Origin: CAMYLR01 sp039590215
GTDB taxonomy: Bacteria > Gemmatimonadota > Gemmatimonadetes > JACCXV01 > JAHWKZ01
DNA: 26,919 nt
Assembly: GCA_039590215.1 (NCBI GenBank)
Contig: JBDHFX010000024.1
Location: 1 to 26,919 of the forward strand
Reading direction: 5' to 3'
In this document: one piece after another, positions 15,623-23,309 of the stretch
Layout: every line of letters begins with the position of its first letter
Numbering within the stretch: the stretch's first letter is position 1
The notes under the pieces: generated by a model
Told to the model about the DNA's origin: nothing
Databases searched by the model: none
What the model saw: only the letters and a program-made list of their open reading frames with translations
Position numbers and translations under genes: made by a program

Positions 15623-16660
15623 TTGAAAATCCTGATTCTTGGAGCTGGTGGGTTCATCGGCTCCCACATGGTTGACCATTTGATATCGAGAGCCGAGCAC
15701 GACGTAGTCGGAGTCGACATCACAAACGAGAAACTGGCTGGAATCGAAGGCGAAAACTTTGTCTTTCATAAGATGGATGTGCGCGAAGAAAACGAGCCCG
15801 TAAACAAGCTCATCGGTGAGGCCGACCTCGTCGTTGACCTCGTCGCCCACGCCAATCCAAGTCTCTACAACACCACACCGCTCGAGGTTTTTGATCTCAA
15901 TTTCTATCAGAACATGAAAGTCCTTCGTATGTGCCTCGATAATCCTGGGGTCAGGCTGGTGCAGTATTCCTCTGCTGAAGTGTACGGGAAGCTGACGGAG
16001 GGTGAGCGCTATTACGAGGACGAGTCCGATAGCGTCTTCGGGCCGGTGGAAAAACAGCGCTGGATTTACGCGACATCAAAGGTATTGCTTGAAAGAGTCA
16101 TCCACGGTCACGGGGCCGCCGGTAACATCGAGTACACCATCGTTCGCCCGTTCAACTTCTGTGGGAGCCGGATCGACTACCTAGTGCCGGCTAACAGCCA
16201 GGGTGGGCCGCGGGTCTTTGCGCATTTCATGTCGGCGCTTTTGACCGGTGGACGAGTACAGCTGGTCGACGGTGGTGATGCGCATCGAACGTTTCTGCAC
16301 ATCGACGACGCCAACCGCGCGTTCCAAGCGATTCTCGACAACCCCGGCGCGACGAAAAACCAGATCTTCAACGTCGGCAATCCAGAAAACAACGTCACGA
16401 TCCGCGATCTCGGGAACATGATGATCGAGTTATACGAGGAGCTTACCGGCGAGCCTTCTCAGAGCGAGCTCGTCGACGTGAGCGGCGAAGAGTTTTACGG
16501 CGAGGGGTACGAGGACTCGGATCGACTCCGTCCAGACATTACCAAGATCCGCTCACTCGGTTGGGAACCAAAGCACGATCTGCGGTCGACCCTTCGCGAA
16601 ACGATGCAGTACTACTTGAAGCAATGGACCGAGGTTGGCGAGAGTTTGTTGACCAGCTAG
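15623..16660 (+). CDS. ArnA-dehydrogenase-like NAD-dependent sugar-nucleotide epimerase/decarboxylase
   Basis: Extended short-chain dehydrogenase of 345 residues, closest by eye to the C-terminal UDP-glucuronate decarboxylase domain of ArnA. Features: 'ILGAGGFIGSHM' with GxxGxxG at 7-13, the catalytic YxxxK at Tyr149-Lys153 ('WIYATSK'), 'YSSAEVYG' at 115-122, 'YTIVRPFNFCGSRID', 'GGDAHRTFLHIDD', 'IFNVGNPENNVTIRDLG' and 'FYGEGYEDSDRLRPDI'. ArnA has TSE in the 'SEVYG' loop. Here Glu119 is kept but the preceding Ser, proposed to help decarboxylation, is Ala118. It may therefore be a UDP-glucuronate decarboxylase, a UDP-pentose/xylose synthase or a related epimerase. ArnA's formyltransferase half is missing. 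I chose the TTG at 15623 for its GGGAG seven bases upstream and because the NAD motif then starts at residue 2; an upstream TTG at 15587 is less likely. No sugar-transfer gene is adjacent. Confidence 0.8.
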   Translation: MKILILGAGGFIGSHMVDHLISRAEHDVVGVDITNEKLAGIEGENFVFHKMDVREENEPVNKLIGEADLVVDLVAHANPSLYNTTPLEVFDLNFYQNMKVLRMCLDNPGVRLVQYSSAEVYGKLTEGERYYEDESDSVFGPVEKQRWIYATSKVLLERVIHGHGAAGNIEYTIVRPFNFCGSRIDYLVPANSQGGPRVFAHFMSALLTGGRVQLVDGGDAHRTFLHIDDANRAFQAILDNPGATKNQIFNVGNPENNVTIRDLGNMMIELYEELTGEPSQSELVDVSGEEFYGEGYEDSDRLRPDITKIRSLGWEPKHDLRSTLRETMQYYLKQWTEVGESLLTS

Positions 16661-16672
16661 TAACTGGCTGCG

Positions 16673-16702
16673 TTCGACGATCTTAGAACCCACGGGTATA
16701 TT
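16673..16702 (+). promoter_or_regulatory. Possible promoter of tRNA-Ala
   Basis: TATATT at 16697-16702 lies about 10 bases before the tRNA 5' end, a good distance for a -10 box. A weak TTCGAC sits 18 bases upstream at 16673-16678. The -10 is convincing by position; the -35 is poor. Confidence 0.4.
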
Positions 16703-16712
16703 TTGTGAAGTT

Positions 16713-16788
16713 GGGGCTGTAGCTCAGCTGGGAGAGCGCCTGAATCGCACTCAGGAGGTCGTCGGTTCGATTCCGATCAGCTCCACCA
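16713..16788 (+). tRNA. tRNA-Ala (anticodon CGC)
   Basis: A 76-base cloverleaf. The acceptor stem GGGGCTG pairs with CAGCTCC and includes a G3-U70 wobble, the classic alanine identity element. The D arm is GCTC/GAGC. The anticodon stem CCTGA/TCAGG encloses ATCGCAC, giving anticodon CGC (reads GCG). The T arm is GTCGG/CCGAT with loop TTCGATT. The 3' CCA is encoded. All stems pair, so it should be functional. It stands alone between the epimerase gene and a strong terminator. Confidence 0.97.
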
Positions 16789-16812
16789 GACTCTGTTTGG
16801 AAGGACTCTTCA

Positions 16813-16849
16813 GGCGCGTCGTTAGGGAAGCCTGACGACGCGCCGTTTT
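16813..16849 (+). terminator. Strong rho-independent terminator after tRNA-Ala
   Basis: A 14-base stem, GGCGCGTCGTTAGG paired with CCTGACGACGCGCC (one T-G wobble), closes on a GAAG tetraloop and is followed by GTTTTC. It lies 24 bases after the tRNA 3' end and should end the tRNA transcript, and possibly read-through from the epimerase gene. Confidence 0.88.
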
Positions 16850-16870
16850 CGTCGCTGGTCGATAATCTAC

Positions 16871-16882
16871 GGGGCATGCCCC
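16871..16882. repeat. 12-bp perfect palindrome before the ATL gene start
   Basis: GGGGCATGCCCC is its own reverse complement and ends one base before the GTG start at 16884. It occupies the place of a ribosome site. It could be an operator or an RNA fold that limits translation; no second copy was noticed nearby. Confidence 0.6.
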
Positions 16883-16883
16883 G

Positions 16884-17264
16884 GTGACTCCCGCCAAGCC
16901 CAGACGATCTGGATCGTCGTTTTACGAAGACGTCTACGCGATGGTTCGACGTGTCCCTCGCGGGAGAGTGGCAACCTACGGTCACATAGCGGCGCTGTGC
17001 GGCAAACCGAGAGCGGCCAGGACCGTGGGGTGGGCGCTCCACGCGCTTCCGGAAGACGCTGATGTCCCTTGGCAGCGGATAATCAACGTGCGCGGGGAGA
17101 TCTCAATCGGCAAGGTCGGGATTCCGCCAGAGTTTCAACGCGCCCTGCTCGAGCGGGAGGGCGTCCAGTTCGATCTCGACGGACGGGTGGACTTCGAGCG
17201 TTGGGGCTGGCTCGGTCCCGGCATCTCAACTGAAGCTGCCACCGAAGTGGATCAGCGCGATTAG
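16884..17264 (+). CDS. Alkyltransferase-like (ATL) DNA-damage binding protein
   Basis: Homologue of the O6-alkylguanine-DNA alkyltransferase DNA-binding domain, 126 residues. The active-site PCHR is replaced by PWQR (Pro62-Trp63), so the alkyl-acceptor Cys is missing, as in ATL proteins such as E. coli YbaZ/Atl and fission yeast Atl1. Those bind O6-alkylguanine and hand the lesion to nucleotide excision repair. Tyr32 ('GRVATYGHIA') and Arg46 ('PRAARTVGWALHAL'), the base-flipping Tyr and Arg finger of the family, are kept. The C-terminal 'RVDFERWGWLGPG' is also ATL-like. The GTG at 16884 is the only start consistent with the domain; an in-frame stop lies 21 bases upstream. It sits between the tRNA terminator and thrS with no partner repair gene, so it is probably transcribed alone or with thrS. 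Confidence 0.88.
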   Translation: MTPAKPRRSGSSFYEDVYAMVRRVPRGRVATYGHIAALCGKPRAARTVGWALHALPEDADVPWQRIINVRGEISIGKVGIPPEFQRALLEREGVQFDLDGRVDFERWGWLGPGISTEAATEVDQRD

Positions 17265-17316
17265 ACGGTAAACCTGTTTTGCCGGTCCAAGAAACGCGGC
17301 GTAGCTTCGCCAATCC

Positions 17317-19257
17317 ATGACCAACGAAAAGACCACAACCGTTGCTCTGCCGGATGGGGCCACACTTGACGTGGCCGCCGGTTCAACCCCGCTCGACGTC
17401 GCGAGCCAGATCGGCCCCGGTCTTGCTCGGGCGGCGTTGGCAGCGGAGGTCGATGGGCAACCCTACGACCTAGGTCGGCCGCTGGAGCGCGACTCCCGAC
17501 TCCGGATCCTGACCAGCCGTGACCCCGAGGCGCTCGATATCTTCCGTCACTCCACCGCCCATCTCATGGCCCAGGCGGTTCAGCGGCTGTGGCCCGAAAC
17601 TAAAGTGACGATCGGTCCCGTCATAGCCGACGGCTTCTACTACGATTTCGATCGCGACCCGGCGTTCACACCGGAGGATTTCGAGGCGATCGAGGCGGAG
17701 ATGGCCAAGATCGCTAAGGAGAACCTGGAGATCACCCGCGAAGTAGTGTCCCGCGACGAGGCGGTAGCACTGTTTCGTGAGCTCGATGAGCCCTACAAGA
17801 TCGAGATCATCGAGGACCTACCTGCGGACGAGACTTTGACGCTGTACCGCCAGGGGGAGTGGGTCGACCTATGCCGAGGCCCGCACGTGCCGGCCACCGG
17901 TAGATTGGGGATTTTTCGGTTGTTGTCTGCCGCCGGAGCGTATTGGCGTGGCGATGAGCGGAACAAGATGCTCACCCGGATCTATGGGACTGCTTTCTTC
18001 GACAAAGCTGAGCTGGAGCAGCACCTGGAGCGGATCGAGGCTGCCAAAGCGCGTGATCATCGTCGGCTTGGTCGCGAGCTAGACCTCTTTTCGTTTCACC
18101 CCAACGCACCGGCGAGCCCGTACTTCCATCCCAAGGGCGCCTGGATCTACAACCGGCTACAAAGCTTCATGCGCGAGCTGTTCGCAACTGAGTGGCCACA
18201 CGACGAAATCGTCACGCCACAGATCTACGACGTAGAACTCTGGCATCGGTCAGGCCACTACGACAACTACCGTGAGCACATGTACTTCACCGCTGCAGAT
18301 GACCGCGAGATGGCGGTCAAACCGATGAACTGTCCGGCATCGACGTTCGTATACGCGAGTCGCAAACGATCCTATAGAGATCTGCCGATTCGGTATGCGG
18401 ACTTCGGTCGATTGCACCGATACGAAAAATCGGGCGTCATCAGCGGGCTTCTGCGCGTTCGCACGTTCGTTCAAGACGACGCACACATCTTCTGCACACC
18501 GGATCAGATTCAGGTCGAGGTGACGTCGCTGCTCGGACTCGTAGAGTTCGTGCTGGGTGATGTCTTCGGTTTTGAGATCGCGGTGGAGTTATCGACTCGC
18601 CCGGACTCCTATATCGGTACCGATGAGATGTGGGATCGGGCCGAGGCGGTGCTCGAGCAGGCGTTGGTCGATAACGAGCGGGAGTTCACCCTCAGCGCCG
18701 GCGAGGGGGCGTTCTACGGCCCCAAGATCGACTTTCAAGCCACGGACGCACTAGGGCGCCGATGGCAATTGGCGACGATCCAGTTGGACTTCAACCTGCC
18801 GGAGCGTTTCGACCTGCACTACATCGCCTCTGATGGGAGCGAGGAACGACCGGTCGTCATCCATCGAACGATCCTCGGATCGATCGAACGGTTCTTGGGT
18901 GTTCTCATCGAGCACTACGGAGGAGCGTTTCCTACGTGGTTAGCGCCCGAGCAAGTGCGCATCATTCCGGTCAGCGACCAGTTCAACGATTACGCCGAGA
19001 GCGTTGCCACTCATCTGCGTCGCCACGAGGTCCGAGTGCACGTGGATGATCGGAGAGAGGGCGTGGGTTACAAAGTGAGGGATGCCGAGACCCAGAAGAT
19101 CCCATACATGGTCGTCGTCGGTGAGCGGGAGCTGGGGATCGGGCATGTCAGCGTTCGATCCCACGTGGAAGGGGAACTGGGGTCGATGGAGATCGATCAC
19201 TTCGTGCGTCGGATCATTGAGGAGGGCGCGGCACCTCGACCTGGGGCCGCTAGCTAG
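17317..19257 (+). CDS. thrS: Threonyl-tRNA synthetase
   Basis: Class II aminoacyl-tRNA synthetase charging tRNA-Thr, 646 residues, normal length. Order: TGS domain (1-62, 'VALPDGATLDVAAGSTPLDVA'), editing domain with 'FRHSTAHLMAQAVQRLWP' (HxxxH) and 'YRQGEWVDLCRGPHVPATG', catalytic core with zinc ligands in 'PMNCPAS', 'QDDAHIFC' and 'IHRTILGSIERF', then the anticodon-binding domain ('PEQVRIIPVSDQFNDYAE'). The usual 'RVRGF' is 'RVRTF' here, a small change. No T-box or ribosome site is visible in the 52 bases upstream. The stop codon lies in CTAGCTAG and overlaps the stop of the convergent egt gene, leaving no room for a terminator between them. Confidence 0.97.
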   Translation: MTNEKTTTVALPDGATLDVAAGSTPLDVASQIGPGLARAALAAEVDGQPYDLGRPLERDSRLRILTSRDPEALDIFRHSTAHLMAQAVQRLWPETKVTIGPVIADGFYYDFDRDPAFTPEDFEAIEAEMAKIAKENLEITREVVSRDEAVALFRELDEPYKIEIIEDLPADETLTLYRQGEWVDLCRGPHVPATGRLGIFRLLSAAGAYWRGDERNKMLTRIYGTAFFDKAELEQHLERIEAAKARDHRRLGRELDLFSFHPNAPASPYFHPKGAWIYNRLQSFMRELFATEWPHDEIVTPQIYDVELWHRSGHYDNYREHMYFTAADDREMAVKPMNCPASTFVYASRKRSYRDLPIRYADFGRLHRYEKSGVISGLLRVRTFVQDDAHIFCTPDQIQVEVTSLLGLVEFVLGDVFGFEIAVELSTRPDSYIGTDEMWDRAEAVLEQALVDNEREFTLSAGEGAFYGPKIDFQATDALGRRWQLATIQLDFNLPERFDLHYIASDGSEERPVVIHRTILGSIERFLGVLIEHYGGAFPTWLAPEQVRIIPVSDQFNDYAESVATHLRRHEVRVHVDDRREGVGYKVRDAETQKIPYMVVVGERELGIGHVSVRSHVEGELGSMEIDHFVRRIIEEGAAPRPGAAS

Positions 19258-22200
19258 TCGGCCTGGGAAACCGATTCCCCAAAGCCTCGAGGGTCGGACG
19301 ATATCGGCAACGGACTCGTTGGGTAGGGATCCGAGTCGCAAAGCCGTATGGGTGCTAGGTCGTTCCATTGGCGGCTGGTAAACAGCGAAGCAAGGACACG
19401 AGCCTGAGGTCGACCGGGACCGACCTCGAACATGCCCCCTATGTACGCGGTCCAGCCATTCTGACGACATAGGTCCAGACAGCACAACGCTTCGAGCGGG
19501 CCGCCCATGCGGGGCGCCTTGACATTGATTGCCGCGGGTCGAAAAGTGAGCGCAACCAAGTCAGCGATTCGCTTTGCGTAGCCGTCCACCGCCACTCGGG
19601 CCGCCCATGCATCCGATTGGCTGCCGTCGCTGAGCGCTTCCGGAGGTGGATCTTCCAGCCAGGTTTCTGGCAGGTACCGATGCGCGAGCGCCACAGAGTG
19701 ACCTGTGCCTTTACGCTTGAAGTCGACGATCCTCACTCGGTCGATAGCAGCCAACTCCGACCACGTTGCTTCCGGCCATCCGTCGACCGGGACGTCGAGC
19801 TTGAGGGTGGCGTTTGGCTCAGCGTTCAGAATTGCGCGCACCGCTGCCAGCGGTCCGCCGACGGTTTTCGACAGATCCTGACCGATCGACCAACAAAAGG
19901 TCACCGGCTCTGCCGGCAGCCTGGCGATCTCAAATAGATTGCTCTCGGCTTGACGCAACGCCAAGTCGATCGCCGCCGCTTCGATCGCGGCCCGGTGGTG
20001 TGCGACTAAGTCTCCTTCCAGTCGCTCACTGAGCTCACCGACCGTCGTGCGGCTGGTGGCAACCGCGTCTTGCACGGTGTCCCTGAACGTTGCTTGGTCG
20101 TCGGGTGTCCAATCGACGTTCTCGCCGCGGCCGAGGTGCCCACGTCCGATCAGCATGACGGTGCCGGTGGGCCGCGGGGCTCCACCGTAGTAGCCGACCG
20201 CCGGCACTGAGCCGATCTCGATCCGACACTCTTCGACGTCGAGTGGTAGTCCTGCCAGTCGTTTGGCGAGTTCTCCGGGTTGGATCAAGCGTCGACCGGT
20301 GGCCCATGAGCCTCCGCGAAGAACACGGTAGCCCTGGCCGAAGTGGATCGCGGAGTATTCCGGGTAGGGGTAGGCCTCGAAGGCCGGGTAGCCGTCCAAC
20401 TCGCTGGCCGTCCACTCCCAGACGTCGCCCACCATGTGGTGACAGCCATAGAAGGAACGGCCGCCGGGGAACGCACCAACGGGGGCGGGACCAAAGATCT
20501 CAGCACCGAGGTTGGCGTAATGCCCTTCGAATTGATTGTCGCCCCACGGAAAGCGGCGAGCGAGCCGCGCTTCGGGGTCCCACGCGGCAGCCTTTTCCCA
20601 TTCAGCTTCGGTTGGCAATCGCTTTGATACCGAGCGTGCGTATGCACGCGCCTCATACCAGGAAACGTGCTGTACAGGTCGCGTGGGGACCAGTGGCTCG
20701 GGCCGTCCGAATTCAACGACCTCCCAGCCGACTGCCGAGCGGCGCCAACCCAGCGGGTGCTCGATCTGATGCTCTATCCGCCATGTCCATCCTTCGTCGC
20801 ACCACCATTCGCGCCGCTCGTAGCCATCCCGGTCGACGAATCGAAGAAACTGTCCGGCTGTGACCGGGGCGGTGTCGATCCAGAACGCCTCGACGTCGAC
20901 CCAGTGCGCGGGTCGTTCGTTGTCGTAGGTGTCCGTGTCTCGATTGGTGCCCATGGGAAATGACCCCGAAGGAATAACGACCATTTCCGTGTCGGGTGGC
21001 AGCGGTGCCTTTGGCGATCGATCCCCGTAAGCTGGCTCGTACACAAAGTTCTCCATTCGGGCGATCGACTGGAGTATCGTTTCCTGGTGTTGATGCTCGT
21101 GTTGGACAACCAGGTGGTACACGAAGCCTTCTCTCGTGAGTCGTTGGTCCGCTTCCAGGTCTACCGTTCGGGCACGTTTCAAGGTTTTGCGACGCACGCT
21201 TCTCAGCTGACGCATGATCTCATCGATTGCCGGTAGCTTGAGCTCCCCGCGGGCCGCGCGGGGCGTGGCGACCGCATCGAAAGCGTCGGGCAGTTGGTCG
21301 CGAACACCGCCATTGTCGCTGAGCCCATCGATCGCGCTGACCAGCCACAGCTCCTCGAACTCAGCGATGTGACATAGGTCCCAGGCGATAGGGCTCAAGA
21401 TGGGAAGAACCTGTTGCTTCAGCTGGCCATCGCTCAAGCTGCTCAGCAGCCCAAGTGTCTGACTGCGCGCCGCACGAAGCTCGGCCGCGAAGGGTGTCCA
21501 GCGTGCTGGTCCGCTGGTGACTCTAATGCGGCGAGACAGCAGCAAACCGAAACGCTGTTCACGATCGGTGAAGGCATTCTCGAGCTGGAGGCCGAACCGC
21601 GCCAAGTCGGACTCGATCTTCGCCAGTTGGTACTTGCGGCTGATCTCAGTGAGCACCATCTCGCCAGCGGCGATCCGGAACTTTCGGTCGATCGACGGGA
21701 GCTCGAGGATTACTTCCTCCCGAAAGCGGGCGTAGATCTCGATACGCTCCAGTCGATCATTCCAGAAAGCGACGTGATCGATCGCGTCAACCGGGACCTC
21801 ACACCCCAGCTCGCGATTCATACGATGGAACAAGTTGCGGGTAAAGGCCTCGCTCACACCGGCGGCATCGTTGTAAGCAGCCTCCAACTGATCGACGTCT
21901 TTGATCAAGTCGACGCCCAGCAGGAATGCGTCGTCGGGTGAAAGACACGATCGAAGCCGGGCCAGGAAAGTGTCGGTTTGGTCGAGATTGAAGTTGCCGA
22001 TCGAAGAGCCCAGGAAAACCAGACACAGCGGTTGATGCTTGCCCAATAGGTCGAGCCCGCGTTCGTAGGATGTCGCTAGCCCGGTGACGGAAAGCCCTGG
22101 CAGCTCGGTCGTCAGCCGCTCGGCCGCCTGGGCGAGGACGGAAGGGTCGATGTCGAGCGGTAGGTACTCCGCGCTCCCGTCAGCCTCGAGCCACGCCTCC

Positions 22201-22562
22201 AGCAGCCTTTGCGTCTTGACCGCCGTGCCGGCACCGAGTTCCATGAGTGGCAGGGGCCCCACCGCTCGTCGAATCGCATCGGCCTGCTGCTCGAGTATCT
22301 CGGTTTCCGCCCGGGTCAGATAGTACTCGGGTTGTTGGGTGATATCGGTAAACAACTCACTGCCAACCTCGTCGTACAGGTATCGGCAGTGAAGCCATCG
22401 AGGATGGTCGGAGAGGCCGCGAGCCACGCTGTAGGCGAAGGCCTCCGCAGAGGTCGGCGTCTGGTCGACGTGAACCACCCACCCGTCTCCCCGTTGCGTG
22501 GTGAACGCCGGCGCCCCGGGACGGGTGAAGAGCAACTCGACCGTTTGGGTGACGGTCGCCAT
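19254..22562 (-). CDS. EgtD-EgtB-enolase-like three-domain fusion (ergothioneine biosynthesis)
   Basis: One 1102-residue protein. Residues about 40-345 are EgtD, the SAM-dependent histidine trimethylase making hercynine: 'YDEVGSELFTDITQQPEYYL', 'ELGAGTAVKTQRLL', 'YLPLDID', 'LVFLGSSIGNFN', 'LTEISRKYQ'. About 355-762 are EgtB, the iron sulfoxide synthase: DinB-like half with His398 ('LCHIAEFEE') and HxxxHxE at His488-His492-Glu494, then the FGE-sulfatase half ('HVSWYEARAYARSVSKRLPTE', 'YRVLRGGSWATGRRLIQP'). At residue 763 EgtB stops where 'FRNW...RR.IFAGFR' is expected, and about 766-1095 resemble an uncharacterised enolase-superfamily protein ('LKLDVP', 'VRIVDFKRKG', 'TWLEDPPP', 'INVKAPRMGG', 'GGMFEVGPGR', 'WNDLAPIRL'). 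EgtD-EgtB order matches fungal Egt1. The ATG at 22562 has GGGAG just upstream. EgtA, EgtC and EgtE are not in the window. The third domain's function is unknown, and loss of the EgtB tail may affect thiol binding. Confidence 0.9.
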   Translation of the reverse strand: MATVTQTVELLFTRPGAPAFTTQRGDGWVVHVDQTPTSAEAFAYSVARGLSDHPRWLHCRYLYDEVGSELFTDITQQPEYYLTRAETEILEQQADAIRRAVGPLPLMELGAGTAVKTQRLLEAWLEADGSAEYLPLDIDPSVLAQAAERLTTELPGLSVTGLATSYERGLDLLGKHQPLCLVFLGSSIGNFNLDQTDTFLARLRSCLSPDDAFLLGVDLIKDVDQLEAAYNDAAGVSEAFTRNLFHRMNRELGCEVPVDAIDHVAFWNDRLERIEIYARFREEVILELPSIDRKFRIAAGEMVLTEISRKYQLAKIESDLARFGLQLENAFTDREQRFGLLLSRRIRVTSGPARWTPFAAELRAARSQTLGLLSSLSDGQLKQQVLPILSPIAWDLCHIAEFEELWLVSAIDGLSDNGGVRDQLPDAFDAVATPRAARGELKLPAIDEIMRQLRSVRRKTLKRARTVDLEADQRLTREGFVYHLVVQHEHQHQETILQSIARMENFVYEPAYGDRSPKAPLPPDTEMVVIPSGSFPMGTNRDTDTYDNERPAHWVDVEAFWIDTAPVTAGQFLRFVDRDGYERREWWCDEGWTWRIEHQIEHPLGWRRSAVGWEVVEFGRPEPLVPTRPVQHVSWYEARAYARSVSKRLPTEAEWEKAAAWDPEARLARRFPWGDNQFEGHYANLGAEIFGPAPVGAFPGGRSFYGCHHMVGDVWEWTASELDGYPAFEAYPYPEYSAIHFGQGYRVLRGGSWATGRRLIQPGELAKRLAGLPLDVEECRIEIGSVPAVGYYGGAPRPTGTVMLIGRGHLGRGENVDWTPDDQATFRDTVQDAVATSRTTVGELSERLEGDLVAHHRAAIEAAAIDLALRQAESNLFEIARLPAEPVTFCWSIGQDLSKTVGGPLAAVRAILNAEPNATLKLDVPVDGWPEATWSELAAIDRVRIVDFKRKGTGHSVALAHRYLPETWLEDPPPEALSDGSQSDAWAARVAVDGYAKRIADLVALTFRPAAINVKAPRMGGPLEALCCLDLCRQNGWTAYIGGMFEVGPGRPQARVLASLFTSRQWNDLAPIRLCDSDPYPTSPLPISSDPRGFGESVSQAD

Positions 22563-22586
22563 GGCTCCCTATATTAGCCTCGAAAC
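22563..22586. promoter_or_regulatory. 24-bp divergent intergenic with near-symmetrical -10 element
   Basis: Only 24 bases separate the egt fusion ATG (minus) from the GTG of the ABC ATPase (plus). The core TATATTA at 22570-22576 offers a TATATT -10 on the plus strand and TAATAT on the minus strand. Either would start transcription within a few bases of the start codon. No good -35 box is seen for either direction; a weak TTGGGT lies at 22545-22550. Confidence 0.4.
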
Positions 22587-23309
22587 GTGGACAAGCACGT
22601 CAGCTCAGTTCCGGTCGAATTCGAGGCCGTCACCTACTCGATCGATAGTCGGCGCACGATTCTCGATCGTTTCACGCTCACGGTCAACGAGCGAGAGACG
22701 ATCGTTCTCGTCGGTCGGTCGGGGGCCGGGAAGACGACCGTCCTCAAACTGGTGAACCGACTGCTTGAGGATCCGGTGGAGCTACGTCGGAACACCGGTT
22801 ACGTGATTCAGGAAATCGGCTTGTTCCCGCACATGACGGTAGCCGACAACGTGGGGTTGGTTCCAGACCTATTGGGCTGGGACTCGCACCGGATCGAGGA
22901 GCGCACTCGGACGCTGCTCGAGATGGTGGGTCTTCCCGCCGATGCATACGCGGCACGTCGACCGCGCCAACTCTCCGGCGGCGAACGCCAACGAGTCGGC
23001 GTCGCGCGAGCGTTGGCCGCTGATCCGCCGCTGCTGTTGCTGGACGAGCCATTCGGCGCACTGGACCCGGTCACGCGAGCGAGCCTCCAGCGCGAGTTTG
23101 TGGCGCTCATGCGGCGGCTCGGCAAGGCCGCGCTGTTTGTTACTCACGATGTTCGTGAAGCGCTGGTCATCGGCGATCGGATCGGACTGCTAACCGCTGG
23201 TACGCTGGACGCCCTGGAGGCACCGGATGCTTTTCTCGCCGCGGACCATCCTGAGATTCGAGCGCTTGCCGAGATCTTCGAGGGTCGGCTAGGCGGTGGC
23301 GATGCTTGA
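22587..23309 (+). CDS. OpuC/ProU-type ABC transporter ATPase
   Basis: ATPase of a quaternary-amine-family importer (OpuCA/ProV/OsmV type), 240 residues. Walker A GRSGAGKT at 43-50, Q-loop 'YVIQEIGLFPHMTV', signature 'LSGGERQRV' from 129, Walker B 'LLLLDEPFGALDP' from 149 and 'FVTHDVREAL'. 'EIGLFPHMTVADNV' is typical of glycine-betaine importers. It lacks the C-terminal CBS pair seen in OpuCA, so osmotic gating through CBS domains is unlikely. It starts at GTG 22587, divergent from the egt fusion, and heads an operon with permease, binding lipoprotein and glyoxalase. Substrate by family: betaine, choline, carnitine or similar. By context a trimethylated histidine such as ergothioneine or hercynine is an attractive alternative (EgtV-like), but this is inference. 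Confidence 0.88.
   Translation: MDKHVSSVPVEFEAVTYSIDSRRTILDRFTLTVNERETIVLVGRSGAGKTTVLKLVNRLLEDPVELRRNTGYVIQEIGLFPHMTVADNVGLVPDLLGWDSHRIEERTRTLLEMVGLPADAYAARRPRQLSGGERQRVGVARALAADPPLLLLDEPFGALDPVTRASLQREFVALMRRLGKAALFVTHDVREALVIGDRIGLLTAGTLDALEAPDAFLAADHPEIRALAEIFEGRLGGGDA

Noticed and set aside
16713..16860. tRNA-Ala as an integration site
   Set aside because: No repeated copy of the tRNA 3' end, no integrase and no mobile genes seen in the window.
17265..17316. T-box or attenuator upstream of thrS
   Set aside because: Only 52 bases with a 4-bp GGCG/CGCC hairpin; no T-box sequence and no T tract.
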